Of a DNA stretch of 64,000 nt, positions 1 to 11,436 are shown one piece after another. Every line of letters starts with the position of its first letter. Position 1 is the stretch's first letter. The notes beneath the pieces were generated by a model that saw nothing but the letters and a program-made list of their open reading frames with translations, was not told the DNA's origin and did no database searches. The translations under genes and the position numbers were made by a program. Source of the DNA: Spirodela intermedia (Eukaryota; Streptophyta; Magnoliopsida; Alismatales; Araceae); assembly GCA_902729315.2 (NCBI GenBank), contig LR746271.1, forward strand, positions 4,052,001 to 4,116,000. The letters run 5' to 3'.

Positions 1-278
1 GTGAGGGGTTTTGTCTATCTATTCAATAAAATATCAAATGGACAGTTGATTAGCGGCGGGTCAAATAACCTTTTCCTTATCCTTATAAAAGTAATTCTCG
101 TTTACTTATGTTATGGATGGCATATCTATAAAGGTAAGTGGGGGGAAACGTTTTCCTTGTGAAGGAAAGCGGCCATAGAAGCCAAGAGAGATAGAGGCGT
201 CATGGAATGGGAGATGTAGATTAACATGCAGAGAAATTCATACGTCGAGGGACGTAGAGAGAAAAGTACACAAGTATT

Positions 279-317
<39 letters not shown>

Positions 318-329
318 TGCCTTCCAATG
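1..329. other. Intergenic, with (GA)n microsatellite
   Basis: No gene is recognised here. A run of about 17 GA dinucleotides lies at roughly 281-314. The short reading frames crossing it are low-complexity Ser/Leu repeats and are not credible proteins. Confidence 0.6.
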
Positions 330-560
330 ACGGAGGGCTTGGGTCGGGCCCGTTTCACCAATGAATCGGGCTCCATTGGGCGGGCATTGGTCCATCAAGC
401 CGCCTAGGAAGAGGGGCCCAAATAGTTTGATCTGTTACTCGAAGTGGGGGTTCTGAGATAAGATCTCTCCAGCCTGGAAACAGTGCAATGGATCGGCCCT
501 CCAAGTTGGAAAACGGCCAAGGGCCCGAAGGAGCAGGAATCAGGTTTCGACCACTTATTT
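330..560. repeat. Dispersed repeat R1, copy a
   Basis: This stretch aligns by eye with 7945-8150 in the same orientation. Shared anchors are GAGGGCTTGGG, the CCATT(G/A)GGCG motif and GAAAACGGC. The second copy differs mainly by changes expected from C-to-T decay at CG sites. It is probably an old transposon fragment, but no terminal repeats or coding domain are visible. Confidence 0.5.
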
Positions 561-616
561 CCAAACCTTGAGCGAGAATCTCCACTACTCCTTTCTGATG
601 CCGTGGGAGTTCCTCA

Positions 617-801
617 GCCTGCATGGCAAGCGGAGCGCTGTACGCACTGATCTGCCTCCACCCATTTTGTGTTGCCGCTACTATGACCATCCCTACCTCT
701 ACTTGCACCCATCGTATGCCGCCGCCGTCACCTTCCGTTTCGTCAACCACGCAACCTGTTTGTATGCCCCTTTCCGCCCACCAGTTAGGGTTCAAAGGTA
801 A
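617..801 (+). pseudogene. Relic of a PCR/PLAC8 exon 3 (copy 0)
   Basis: The left edge is a splice-acceptor-like CTCAG followed by CCTGC, exactly as at exon 3 of the intact PCR gene. The first translated residues (S-C-x-x-S-G-A-L-Y-A-L-I) match the start of the family's third exon. In a shifted frame near the right end there is an F-V-x-H....C.L.A....R pattern resembling the exon's C-terminal half, followed by a GTAATG donor-like site. The middle does not align in one frame and the cysteine-rich segment is mostly lost. No exon 1, 2 or 4 is seen nearby. It would be a very old, partial member of the PCR cluster. The similarity is short, so chance cannot be excluded. Confidence 0.35.
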
Positions 802-1780
802 TGGTTTGTGTTACTATGAACCGGAGGCCAGAACCGAACCAGTTTGTCCTGAACCGACTGCCCTAATCTCGGTTCGGCCCAATCCGGCTTGACCACTGGC
901 CCAAGCCAACCCATCCCGCTGGTCTGACCATTTGAACTGCCTTGTCTGCACTAGCTAGCTCATTTGGTTTGAGTTACAGTCCACCCATTCAATCAAGTCA
1001 GCTGGTCAACGGTTGACATCAGGTCAACTATTCACAAGTAGGTTCCAACTTCAACTTATGCTCCTCCACCACCCCATTGCCCTTTCTGGCGAGAAGGTTC
1101 CTTATAAGTCCTCTTTTCTTTCTGAATTTGAGTGTTTTCTTTATTCAGTATATTATCTCGCAAATATTGTTGTTGTGTCATATGTAGATAGGACACTCTC
1201 ATATATAGCTTGTGGTGAGAGTAGAGAATGGACCAACTAATTTTCACTTCTTAATTTATTGATAATGACCCACCCTAATCATTGGTTATTTATTAATTGC
1301 ATCAATCCATATGTTTCAAATCTTGTAGAAAATCACTTGATCTTACCTTAGTCAACCATTTTAATCTTTAGAAACGAGTCATCTAAATTATTTATCTAGG
1401 GTAGTTTAGTCATTTCAACATCTCATCTTGCATCACTCTCTCTCTCTCTCTCCCACTGTCCCTATCCATTGTTGTCTCTTTTTCCATCTCTCTTTCAGAT
1501 GCAATTGGTGAATGAACTACTTTCTAGCTTTCTTTTGTGCTTAGACAAGGACAATACTTTGTTAACAAAGTGCCACAACATGGCACAGCCTATTGACCCT
1601 ATAATGGCAAATAAACTTGCCAATTAGGGGATTTGTATCCATATGTACTGTTATGATAAAATTGACATGACTATGTAAATATTAGATTCCATAGACAATT
1701 ATATCTGTTTTTTTTGATCTTGAATTCAATATCTTTAATCTATGTATAAGATGGCCCACAAAGGTACAAAAGTAGACTAG
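802..1780. other. No gene recognised
   Basis: The sequence is non-coding in appearance. A short CT-rich microsatellite lies at about 1435-1451. No transposon domain or RNA gene is visible. Confidence 0.5.
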
Positions 1781-2830
1781 TGGGGTGCCTGCCGATAATC
1801 TCAAATTAAAGGTGTCATAGGCCTTTAAGTTGGTATTAATCAAAACATTTATAAACCTAACTTCTAATTAATTTTGAGTATATGTGATCAGTTAGGGTCA
1901 TATCCACTAAGATTGGGCTTTAAAATAGGGTTGAGAGTTGATTCCTAATGATGAATGGGGGTGAGATGATAAGTGTTAACTCTAAATTTAGGGTGTTGTG
2001 AATCCTAACTAGAGCATAATCAAAAATATTTAGAAGTTTAACTCTTGATTGATTACATAGAAAGTAGTGAGCTAGGGTCATATCCACAGGAAATGGGATT
2101 AGGTTGAGGTGAAAATTTAAATTCTAGAGGATTGAGGAGAGAGAGAGATGAATGAAGGGAGAGGAAGTATCTTACACCTTAGGGGTAAGACACTTGGAAG
2201 AATGTAATTGGTTTGGTTGTGCAAATGTGGCTTCTAAACTACATAGAATATTAAATGCTAACTTATTTATGCAGGGACTAAGATAGGGGGTGTGAAAGCT
2301 TTGAAGAACAGCACTTACCTTAGGATTTGCGTCGCCAACCCAAGGCTCTAATCAATGGCCAGTAGGTGCTCTCTCTCTTGGCAAGCCTCTTTCTCTCGCT
2401 CCCTCTTAAAACTAACCTACCTAATTTCGGAGTTAATGGGATAATGAATGCACAAGAGAATCCCACACCTACCCTAGGGTCTATCTCGCCAATCGAGGGC
2501 TCTAATCATCTACAGGTAGGTGCATCTTCTCTTTTAGGCCACTTTTCTTCCTTCCTCCTTGCTAACCTCTTCCATCACATAAAAAATGGACAAAATAAAT
2601 TTGTTCATACCTGCATAATAGAAGAGGGACTCTTGGGGTCTTGTCCTACGACCAGCTCTAGTCTGAAACCATTGAAGAGTGCCTCCACAGGCGGGGACAC
2701 AAGACATTAAATACCCCCTTTTAGTTACTAATTTACCCTCTTACATTCAACAAATGACCTCCCTTTGTGTCTACTATTAAAGTAATTTACAAGGGCATTT
2801 AGGGTCTGCATATTTCAAGACTGGGTGCCA
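1781..2830. repeat. LTR-derived sequence with tandem duplications
   Basis: Two diverged copies of a roughly 175-bp unit lie at about 1840-2130. Each carries the GGGTCATATCCAC motif commonly found in plant Ty3/gypsy LTRs. A second tandem pair of about 147 bp lies at 2316-2545, recognisable by the repeated CTCTAATCA...GTAGGTGC anchors. No coding domain is attached. I read it as the remnant of an LTR; its ends are not defined. Confidence 0.45.
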
Positions 2831-4684
2831 GCACCTCCCTACTCCTCTTCTTCTATTGGTCAGCAATTTGAAGCTTATCTCTTCAGCTAGCAGGATTAGG
2901 CCTTGGGCTGCAGTAGAGCTCCTTGTAGTTGGGCTTTGGGCTGCATGTTTGGGCCTTGGCTTCAGCTGGACCCTAACTGTCTTTTTGAGCCTTGACTCTA
3001 CATGAACTTCATTTAGACTTCATGAAAATATGCATCCACATCCTTGGCACCAGCTGGACCTTGGCTGGGCTCACGAAGATCCACATTGAGCTCCAAGCTT
3101 CAGCTAGTGCTCTGTTGGTCTGACCTTGGTAGGCCCATTGACTTATGGGCACGTCTTTTAAGTCCTTGGGTTTATCTTTTGTCCAATTCTTCTTTGCCTA
3201 GACTTTGAGATTTTGTCTCTTTTCTTCCCAATAGAGGCTTAATACTCTGCACATGCAAGCTTAGAGAATAATCAATAGAATTGAGTTGTTAAACTTCACA
3301 AAGTTCAACAACATTAATCTATAGATATGCTAAAAAATGTGTAAACTTGTGACTTAAGCAATTATGTATAGATTACACAAAATGAATGATTTAAGTGATA
3401 ACATGTATGATTTTTATCAAGTATATATGTGAAATCCTACAGTTTAGATACATCAAAGCATGAATGTATGTGTATTATCAGTTTATACATTTAACTTTGA
3501 GATGGATTAGTAAGCCTCATATCATTACTTTTAAAACAGAGTGGAGGTACCAAGAGAGAGAAAGATAAGCTAGTGAGTGTTTTAATATATGTTGTGTTGG
3601 GAGATAAACTCATGGAATCTATTGTGAAATGAGATTTGTTGATTCTGTAAATTCCCGTTGTAGTTCACTAACGTACAATTGTGAACACAGAAGGTAAGGA
3701 TCTTTGATAAGTTGAAAGAGGCTAAAGAAACCCAAGCAATACATAATTATGTTCATTTCACTTTGATATTAAATATGTAGATCAAATTAGGTGAAACCAA
3801 CTTTCTTCAACTCATGTTTAAACACATGATAAAAAAATGTTTGAAATTATTGAAAAATAATAAATATTTTGAAGAGTTAACACACTCTTTTTGTGTTCTA
3901 TCTAGCCTAGTTTTGGAGTAAAAATAGGAAATGAGATTAAAATCAATTTGGTGTGATAATCACATTGATCATACTTCCTATTACACTATTATCTTTACTA
4001 CTGTATAAATTTAAAAGCTAATTTCTCATAAATGCAAAACATTTTAACCATCTATATGTATGATGTACGACTATTTATACAGCATCATTTCACAATTCAT
4101 ATCAAGTACATAAAAGGATAAAAATTTCATGCTTCACAAAGATGTCCTTGAACATGATCTAGCTAAAAAAATTGACAATCATCAACCTACTAAATGGGTT
4201 ATCAGCCCCTCTCAGTTTCTTTGGTTTGATTTTCATGATCAACAGAGAAAAAATCATGTTGACTCACCATCTATTTACAAGCTACATATTTAATATATAA
4301 AACAATATTTAATTCACACTTTGGTAAAAGATCTTAATCCCAGTTATGCTTTGATACTTCACCACGATTAAACACAAGACTTTCACATTTAAAAATGATG
4401 TCAGATTCCCTTTACACCACGGCAATTCCTATTGTTTGCTGACTCAGTCCAGGGATGGTTTGCTGTGGTTGTCATGCCATCGGGCTTTCTCGCCAGTCAG
4501 GCCTTACGAGGTTGGGGTAAAGTCCAGCCCGATTGATCAAGCAACTGACCGTAAGATAGGCTTCGGTGAAACAGAGGAAATGAACATTTTGTGACCGTAG
4601 TCCGGACTTGATCGCTAACGAGCTACGATGCTGCATAGCTTAGTTCACTGGGTTATGATATATTGCCTGATTTTTTCAGGCTTT
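2831..4684. other. No gene recognised
   Basis: This is intergenic sequence without recognisable domains, terminal repeats or RNA genes. Similarity to the third PCR copy's 5' flank begins near its right end. Confidence 0.5.
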
Positions 4685-5161
4685 GCCACAATCTTGTAAA
4701 CCTTCACCGAGGACGCAAAATTCGTCATGGAAATGGTTTCACCGACCTTTGTTACCTTTCTGTTACTTCATGTGATATCTACTGCTCCCCTGTTCATTCG
4801 CGCGTGCGACTCTCTCTGCCTCAAGTACAGACACTCTACACACTCACACACAAGCTCTTCCTCTCCTCTCTCATGCTGTCGCCTTCCTTTTTATAATGCA
4901 GATATTGATTTCTTTCCCCCTTTTTCCTTCCTTACCTTTTTATCCAATGCACCGGGTCGTGCTCTTCTCCCCTTCTCTCCAGCCCACTTACATCTCACCT
5001 TTCAATCTTGTTTCCTCTCTATATCTTCAGATCCAAATCTTTTTCCGCCCACTCAGTAATCAGTTGCGTGACTACCTCTCTCTTGCTCCTTCTATCTCTC
5101 ACACCTTCACCCCCCCCGCTATCCCAATCTCTTTTTCTCTCTTGCGTGCGCTGCCCCCAGT
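4685..5161 (+). promoter_or_regulatory. Promoter and 5' leader of PCR copy 1
   Basis: This segment aligns with the inverted region upstream of PCR copy 3 (42092-41626), so it belongs to the duplicated gene unit. It is pyrimidine-rich with CA-rich and CT-rich tracts. A weak TATA-like TTTTTATAA lies near 4888. The first in-frame ATG before the conserved exon is at 5162. The transcription start cannot be placed from sequence alone. Confidence 0.5.
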
Positions 5162-6231
5162 ATGCATCCCTGTGGCAAAAATGAAGATGCCTATACCCTG
5201 GTCCCACAGGCGCCGGCGATTGGTGTTCCAGCCCCCAAGCAGATCGAGTTCCAGGAACCTACTCCCCCTCTGCCGCAGGAGATGGACACTCAAGGATGGT
5301 CTACCGGACTCTGCAGCTGCTTCGACGACGTAGGCCTCTGTAAGCCCTCCCATGCCCTCCTCCAGAGCAACGAGAAAGAGGAACCTCAGGGATGACTAAC
5401 TGTTCACCTTCAGCGTTTCTGGTGATCTCTCGCCTTCAGGTTTCTTGACTTGGTGCTGCCCCTGTGTTACCTTCGGCCGCATCGCCGAGATCGTCGACCG
5501 CGGGTCAACATGTGAGTTCCTCCTGTTTTATCTAACCAGAAGCCGGGCTAAGTAGACGACAAACAATAAATATAGTGCAGTAATCTGCAGTTCAATCTTA
5601 TTTTAAGAGTCCCGTATTATTCAACTTAAATCCCAACCTGTGAGATAGAAGAAATTTTTGAAAATAAATTCTTGGTTAGTTGTCATACAAGAATTTGTGG
5701 GAAAGCTGATCCTCATAGTCACAGACTTGACTTGTACTGGTTATAGTCCTATGATTGAAGTCGTCGTCTCTCTTTTGCGGCCAACAAATTGGTCAGCCTG
5801 CGGGACGAGTGGGGCGACATACGCGATTCTTAGGTACATGACGGGATGCAGTTGCCTGCTCGGATCCTACTACCGGACCAGGCTGAGGAGGGACTACTCC
5901 CTGCAGAAGGGGACCTGCCCGAACTTCGTGGTCCACTGCTGTTGCGAGTTGTGCGCCCTCTGCCAGGAGCATAGGGAACTCAAGAACCGTGGCTTCAACA
6001 TGGCGCTTGGTGAGTCCTCCTGGGTTTCTCCCCCTCGTAATCTATCCGTGGTTCTCTCCATCTCACTCTCTCAATAAATATATATCTAGATAAATGCATC
6101 TTTTTGTTTCTCTCTCCTCTCTCCGTGTTGACAGCGTAGAGTTTCCGTCCGCAGGATGGCATGCGAACGTAAAGATGTCTTCTGAGGGATTGATGCAGCC
6201 ACCACCGGTGGCGGAAAGCATGCGGCGTTGA
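5162..6231 (+). CDS. PLAC8 / PLANT CADMIUM RESISTANCE-like protein (copy 1), four exons
   Basis: The exons are 5162-5339, 5440-5511, 5797-6009 and 6155-6231, all with GT-AG introns and consistent phase. They encode a 179-residue protein, the usual PCR size. The PLAC8 domain spans about residues 45-155: W-S-T-G-L-C near residue 46, a C-P-C motif at 66-68 followed by [12 protein letters not shown], then a Cys-rich third exon with C-x-L-C-A-L-C and R-E-L-K-N-R-G-F. Exon 4 supplies G-W-H-A-N and the P-P-P-V tail. Family members are small plasma-membrane proteins with two hydrophobic segments, implicated in heavy-metal efflux or resistance and in organ-size control (FW2.2/CNR relatives). The start chosen is the first ATG in frame with exon 1. 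One oddity is that the usual C-C-x4-C-P-C or C-L-x4-C-P-C motif reads C-F-x4-C-P-C. Broken copies lie at 11.4-13.6 kb and, inverted, at 40.1-41.6 kb. Metal transport itself is inferred from the family. Confidence 0.88.
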
Positions 6232-6340
6232 TTCTCTCCATGCTCTCTAAATACAGCTTTGCTGGATATTGCGCCGTAGCTCCTGTGTCCAGTGGAGTGG
6301 TTGCTGTCCTCACATTAGGTCAGAATTAACGCTCCCGCAA
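6232..6340 (+). repeat. Single downstream repeat unit next to PCR exon 4
   Basis: Immediately after the stop codon this copy carries one version of a unit (CTCTCTAAATACAGC ... GATATTGCG ... GTGGTTG) that is tandemly repeated after exon 4 of PCR copy 3 (39784-40087). It helps define the end of the shared duplicated unit. Confidence 0.5.
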
Positions 6341-6611
6341 ATAAACTTTTGACGTGTTTGCGTGTTTGCACTATTTGGCGGAACATAAAATAAGCAGCGT
6401 AATCTTCCTATTCGTCAATCTTACCTTCCATTTCTATTAATATTTAATGTACGGCATGATTTATTATTATCTATTATTTTTTTCTAGATAACTCTGATTG
6501 CAGTTTCCCTTTGTAACATATCATATGAAATTGCTAAAATTAACATGTTATTAAAAAAGATACTTAAAAGGTTATTTAAAAGGATTATATGTTAGCATTC
6601 CCACATATTTT

Positions 6612-7050
6612 TCTTGAGCTCTCAGAATTCAGGCTTATTCTAATTAGAATTCAACTTAAGCTGCATTGAATTGGGAATCAGTTCTTAAACTAGCGCTCTA
6701 GTCTATACGGAAAAAGTGTTTCATGCTGGAAATTTGATTCGCAGAGATGATGTTATAACTACTAATGCTGCCATTGAGACCATCATCTTAGGAAACTATT
6801 ACAGTTATTTGTGGTAAGTTAACTGAAGTAATTGTAGATGTTGATATTAAGCCTAGCACATAACATAGGCCCTGAAACCTCTCAATGGCAACCATCATCC
6901 ACATATTTTCAGCCAAGCCCCAACTGAAAACGATGGATGCAACAAGGATCATCTTGCAACAAGTATACAATGGTTATTTGTATATGAATGAATTACGATC
7001 TTGAGACCAGACCCCCACAAGTGTGAGCCAGGTCTAGATTAGTCCAGCCC
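6612..7050. repeat. Conserved block S, copy 1
   Basis: This non-transposon-like block aligns with 39040-39540 in reverse complement and with 63741-64000 in reverse complement. It lies about 0.4 kb beyond PCR exon 4, as in copy 3. Parts of copy 3 stay open on the PCR strand, ending in an I-K-P-A-S stop, but the copy 1 equivalent has stops. It may be the 3' end of a neighbouring gene carried along in the duplication, or a conserved non-coding segment. I do not recognise a protein family. Confidence 0.55.
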
Positions 7051-7944
7051 AGCTCTCGATATGCATGCTTCTACTTGAGACAGAGGCATGGAGATGGGGT
7101 CTTAGTATATATTTTCACAGATACGCAATCAATATCTTCTACAATTAGGTGTCTCTCTAAAGAGAATTTTGGCTTTGGTACCAAAAATCAATTGTTTTAA
7201 AGGGTAAAAGTAAAATTATTAATCAAGTCAATATTCTTAGTATGAAATCTCAATTTTCTGTAAAAAAATATACAGATTAAACTTTAGTAAACTAAAACTT
7301 TTAGTGAAGAGAATTAGGTTCAAAAGATCCAACTTTTTCTTGTCTGAGGTTTGTCAAAAGGGACAAATAGCTTGCTTCTGCTGTGGAACGTTGTAATGAT
7401 AATGGCCTAGTCAAGAAAAAATAAAAAAATGCCCAAGAAAACCCTCAAATTCCTTCATTCCATGCTACTCCATTCCATCTTCAATCAAGAGTCACAATCA
7501 CTTGGTTGCCCTTGTGGTACTAGAGGTGCTTGCTGATTTCATGTAGAAATCACCAAGTACTAGATTAGTGAACTGTCAAGGGAGGTTCTATGCCAGACCA
7601 CTTAGTAGCTCATTGTTTTATAGGCTTTTTCATATTCAGTCGAAAGAGTTTAGGTTAGACTTTCAAAGTGACTCTCGACAGGAGAATGGAGTTGATTCAG
7701 GAAGAAGCACAACAATTCTACAATCCTAACAAAGTCATTCCTCCAGAATCCAAGGAACAATGTAAACTCTATAAAATTGAGAAGAGGGCATTGCTTTAGT
7801 ACTAGTGTGCATGAAAAACCATGTATGAATTTTATTAAACCATTAGGAACTTCACTTATTACCCAAAAGCTGCTTGAATTGGGTTAACTATGAAAAGTCA
7901 AATAGTTGCAGAATATTCTTCGCAGAGTTGTCACATGGACCGAT
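7051..7944. other. No gene recognised
   Basis: This is AT-rich intergenic sequence with no recognisable domain or repeat structure. Confidence 0.5.
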
Positions 7945-8150
7945 CCTCTAAGAAAGAGGGCTTGGGCCAGGCCCTATTGACCAATAAAATAGGTTCCATT
8001 AGGCGAGCTTTCATTTGTCAACTTGTCTAAGAAGAGGACTTAAAACAGCTCAATCTGCTCCTCAAAGTAGGCTTTCGTGATAGACCATGGATAGGCCTTT
8101 CAAGTTCGAAAACGGCTAATATCTTGCAGGAGTAATCTCGATTTCATACT
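7945..8150. repeat. Dispersed repeat R1, copy b
   Basis: Diverged direct copy of 330-560. Many CG positions of copy a are TG or CA here. No coding capacity is visible. Confidence 0.5.
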
Positions 8151-9840
8151 CGATGTTAACTACGACTACTAGGGACTACATTAACGGTGATTAACACAAG
8201 GTTATTTTTGATATTCTAGTTTTTGCATGTTGGTGGTATTAGTCAATCATGGCTGACCCATTCAGGAGACATGCAAGGAGCCACCTTCTGTCTCAATCAT
8301 TCGGGAGACGTGTGAAGAGCCTCTCTCATCTGACTCGCTTGAGAAACATAGGAGGAGTGAGAGATGATTGTCACCTCATCCTTTTTGACCCATTTGGGGG
8401 TTGTGTAGGGAGAGAGGGAATGGGAAATGAGAGAGGTTGAAGCCGTTACCTCAAAGATCTATGGGCTCACTTGCATGTAGATCAAGATGCCTCCTTTTAG
8501 GGGACAGTTATTTTTTCCTATTTTTTTCCTCATTTTGGGTATGAAGGATGACGAGATTTATCCTTCTTTTTATTCTATCCTTTTTTTTTTTCAACTCTCG
8601 TCCTTTTCCTTAGTCTCTCTTCTTTCTTTTCTTGTAGATGAAGTTCTTATAGAAGTAGATAAGAGTCTATTGCTGACTCTCTAATGTGTGAGTTATCTAG
8701 AAGGTGTTGAAATGTGGATTAGAGGTGTCAAGTGGAAGCCTTGTTCTCATTAAGATTCTTGATAGTTTAGTAACTTTTCTTCTGTTAATTGAAATATTTT
8801 AAAATTCTAATTTATTGATATTATAATTTTAAAATGTTCATTAGTTTTCTAGTTTAGCAAAAATATCATTATTTTTATTTTTCTAAAATTTCACAAGTTG
8901 TTTTTTCTAAAATTCTGGAATATTTCTGCCTTGTCTTAAAATGTTGAGATTCTTCAATTGCTTATTTCTTTGAAAACTGGTTTTAGTATTGACAAAAATT
9001 TTATTTTGATTATATCCTATGTCTGAAAAGGGAGTATACAACTATACAATTGGCTATCCTATCCTTGAAAAGTATTTTAAGAATGGTATCCTTTAAAATG
9101 AATTCTTGGATCATTCTTTACAATCTAGATTCAATTTTTTTGACTTGTTATTTCTTGTTAACCTTGTCTTATAACAAAGTGTACTTATGTTTTTCAGTTC
9201 AACTACGTTTAGGACACATGTAAATAAGATTGCACTATTAAATATAATTGAAAAAAATATGAAACACAATTCCCATTTAGAGTAAGTAATAGAGAACCAC
9301 CCATCACTTATGACATGAACCCGATGATTCTTCCGAATGCTTACTTGTATCAAAATAGTCTATTATGAGAAATACATAAGTCTATACTCTAACTTTTAAT
9401 CATTGTGAAAACTTTTTCATGGGTATGAAAAAATGAATTTCTTACTAATTTTTTTTAAAAAAAAAGGTGTGTGTGTTAGCATTGTGAAATATTCTTCAGA
9501 CAATTTTAATATAGCATAGCATGTGATAATCAATTCACCACCACTCAAGGAAATAGCTTAGGTATGGAAGGCTTTGAAAATATATTGTTTAGTTGATGTG
9601 CTTAAGGATAAAGTTGCTATTTATGTCTATCTCCTATGCCTTTATAAACATGTAGCGATTGATTTTCATTTTCCGTAGTAGACTGTAGCTGATACGCATA
9701 TGAAAGTTTGATTATTTCATGAAACCACTCTCTACCAACAAGTTTGTATTTTAATGGGTTAGACTCAACATCTTCACTAAATCAGTCCATTTTCATGATA
9801 TTTTTAAGAATTAAGTCAACAATCATGACTTATAACACTA
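8151..9840. other. No gene recognised
   Basis: Short direct repeats occur near 8246-8310, with a repeated CATTC(A/G)GGAGAC segment. Otherwise the stretch is AT-rich and non-coding in appearance. Confidence 0.5.
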
Positions 9841-9844
9841 GTGT

Positions 9845-9905
9845 CCTTAGATTCTGTTTCCACTGTTCTGGTTGGTGTCCTTAGATGCGGTCAGAGGTAA
9901 TGGTC
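9845..9905 (+). repeat. Detached unit of the exon-4 downstream repeat
   Basis: The GTGTCCTTAGAT and GCGGTCAGA strings match the tandem units at 39784-40087 in reverse complement. It lies 3.6 kb beyond the intact PCR gene, so the repeat array of this copy was either split or partly duplicated. Confidence 0.45.
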
Positions 9906-10321
9906 TCTAATAGACTGATGATATGATTCTTTGTTTGTGTTACTCAAAGAGTATCTAGGGTGTGAAAGTCAAATGACCCATTGATATGCCATAAATATAT
10001 CGTAAGATTAATTTAGTCCTTATTGCTTGCACAAATCATACTCATAAGAGATAAACTAATGGAGTGTCTATGTAGAGTTAGCGAGTAACTTGAATACCTA
10101 CCATCGTGAGACATATGTGATGCCACATTTCATCTTTTCGCTATGACTTACAAATATGCAAAGTACTGAAAATGATATTAAGTGCAGCAAATGGGTGGTC
10201 TCCACTAGTTAAAAAATGATTTTGCTCAATTTGACTTTTTATCCACTTCTTGGTTCGTGGAAGAATGAATGAAGAATGGGTAATATTTCCTGTTAAAAGA
10301 GTTGTAAGAATCGGTCTTTAG
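9906..10321. other. No gene recognised
   Basis: Intergenic sequence with no recognisable feature. Confidence 0.45.
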
Positions 10322-10546
10322 CGTGATTACTGCGACACTCAACCGGCCATCAAATATGAACCCGAATCCACTTCCACTCTGCATATACTGTCTCCCTTGC
10401 TCGCCAAAGCTGCCGCGGGGGTATGTGGAGTGATTTCATTTGCCATGTATGCTCTTGGGAACAAGGCAGAAGCCTACCAACCAGTGCCACCAGTAGGCAT
10501 CTCTGTGAATCCACTACCGCTGCATGTGGACGCCAAAAGCGTCTGA
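10322..10546 (+). other. Open frame of 74 codons without a 5' ATG, possible exon relic
   Basis: The frame runs from the codon after a TAG at 10319 to a TGA at 10544-10546. Composition looks protein-like: an Ala-rich hydrophobic segment of about 20 residues near the middle (L-L-A-K-A-A-A-G-V...) is followed by a Pro/Val-rich tail. Its only in-frame ATG lies in the second half. It could be a terminal exon or an exon relic with one membrane segment. I do not recognise a family, and the opposite strand is also open here, which weakens the case. Confidence 0.25.
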
Positions 10547-11436
10547 TGTAGGATGAATATGCCTGACGTGGATGGAATGAGTAGGGAAGACAACGAGTAA
10601 ATAACAAGCCACAAAATTCGCACACGATCAGATCCGAACCTTTGAAAATTAACTGTGATGATGTGAAAAGACTGTTCCGTTCCTCGATCGAGGGTGGGAA
10701 GACTGTCTCAGGTCATCGTGATAAAACAAAGCTTCATGTTTCAAAATCTTAGTCGGCCTCCAAATAAGGAAATCGCAGCCCACTCGGCTGGTCTCGAGCC
10801 CACACTAATGAATCTGATGGTGGTGGAAACACTTATGACGAAAGACAGGATGAAATTAAAACACACGATCACCAGAGAGGGTTGAGAGGGGACCTTCGGT
10901 GTTTGCACGCCGCAATGTTGACCTCGAGGGTCCCCCTTGCGGGGTTTGGGGCATCACCCCGAAACCTAAATCCGATGTTGGACGGAGTAGGGTGCGCAGG
11001 GTGTGCACGGCTGACGTGTAGGTGGAAGGCTGGTGTGTAGGGTGAGTCGCCGTGGCGCATCCGCCAGGCGCGGGACACACGAGCGCTTGAGCAGGATGCA
11101 CGGGACGTGTGAGTGCCTGTGGGAGGCTCGTACGTGACGCGCTTCCGGTGCTCCGAGGGACGCTGATCGGCACGTCGTCGGGCACACGAGCGCTGACAGA
11201 GAGACCCGCCGGCGACGACAAAGAGGGTTGACCACAGGGTGGGAGGGGGGGGGACCTACACGATGGAGGCGGCTACAGGCAGCAGCGGTCACACTGATCC
11301 CTCATATAGGAAAATTCTTATTTAGATCAAAACCGCCGTTCAATAGAAAATTCTTATAGGCCTCGGGAGGAGAGAGAGGATTATAACCTAAAGTAAATAA
11401 AAGGAAATTAAAAATATGGGTAAATCCTAATAGTAA
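10547..11436. other. GC-rich stretch, no gene recognised
   Basis: A GC-rich block at about 10900-11290 stays open in several frames on both strands, which is expected from base composition. No domain or splice pattern was found. An in-frame stop at 11434-11436 marks the left limit of PCR copy 2. Confidence 0.45.

Noticed and set aside
355-795. 146-codon frame on the minus strand
   Set aside because: It crosses repeat R1 and the PCR exon relic on the opposite strand, and shows no family resemblance.
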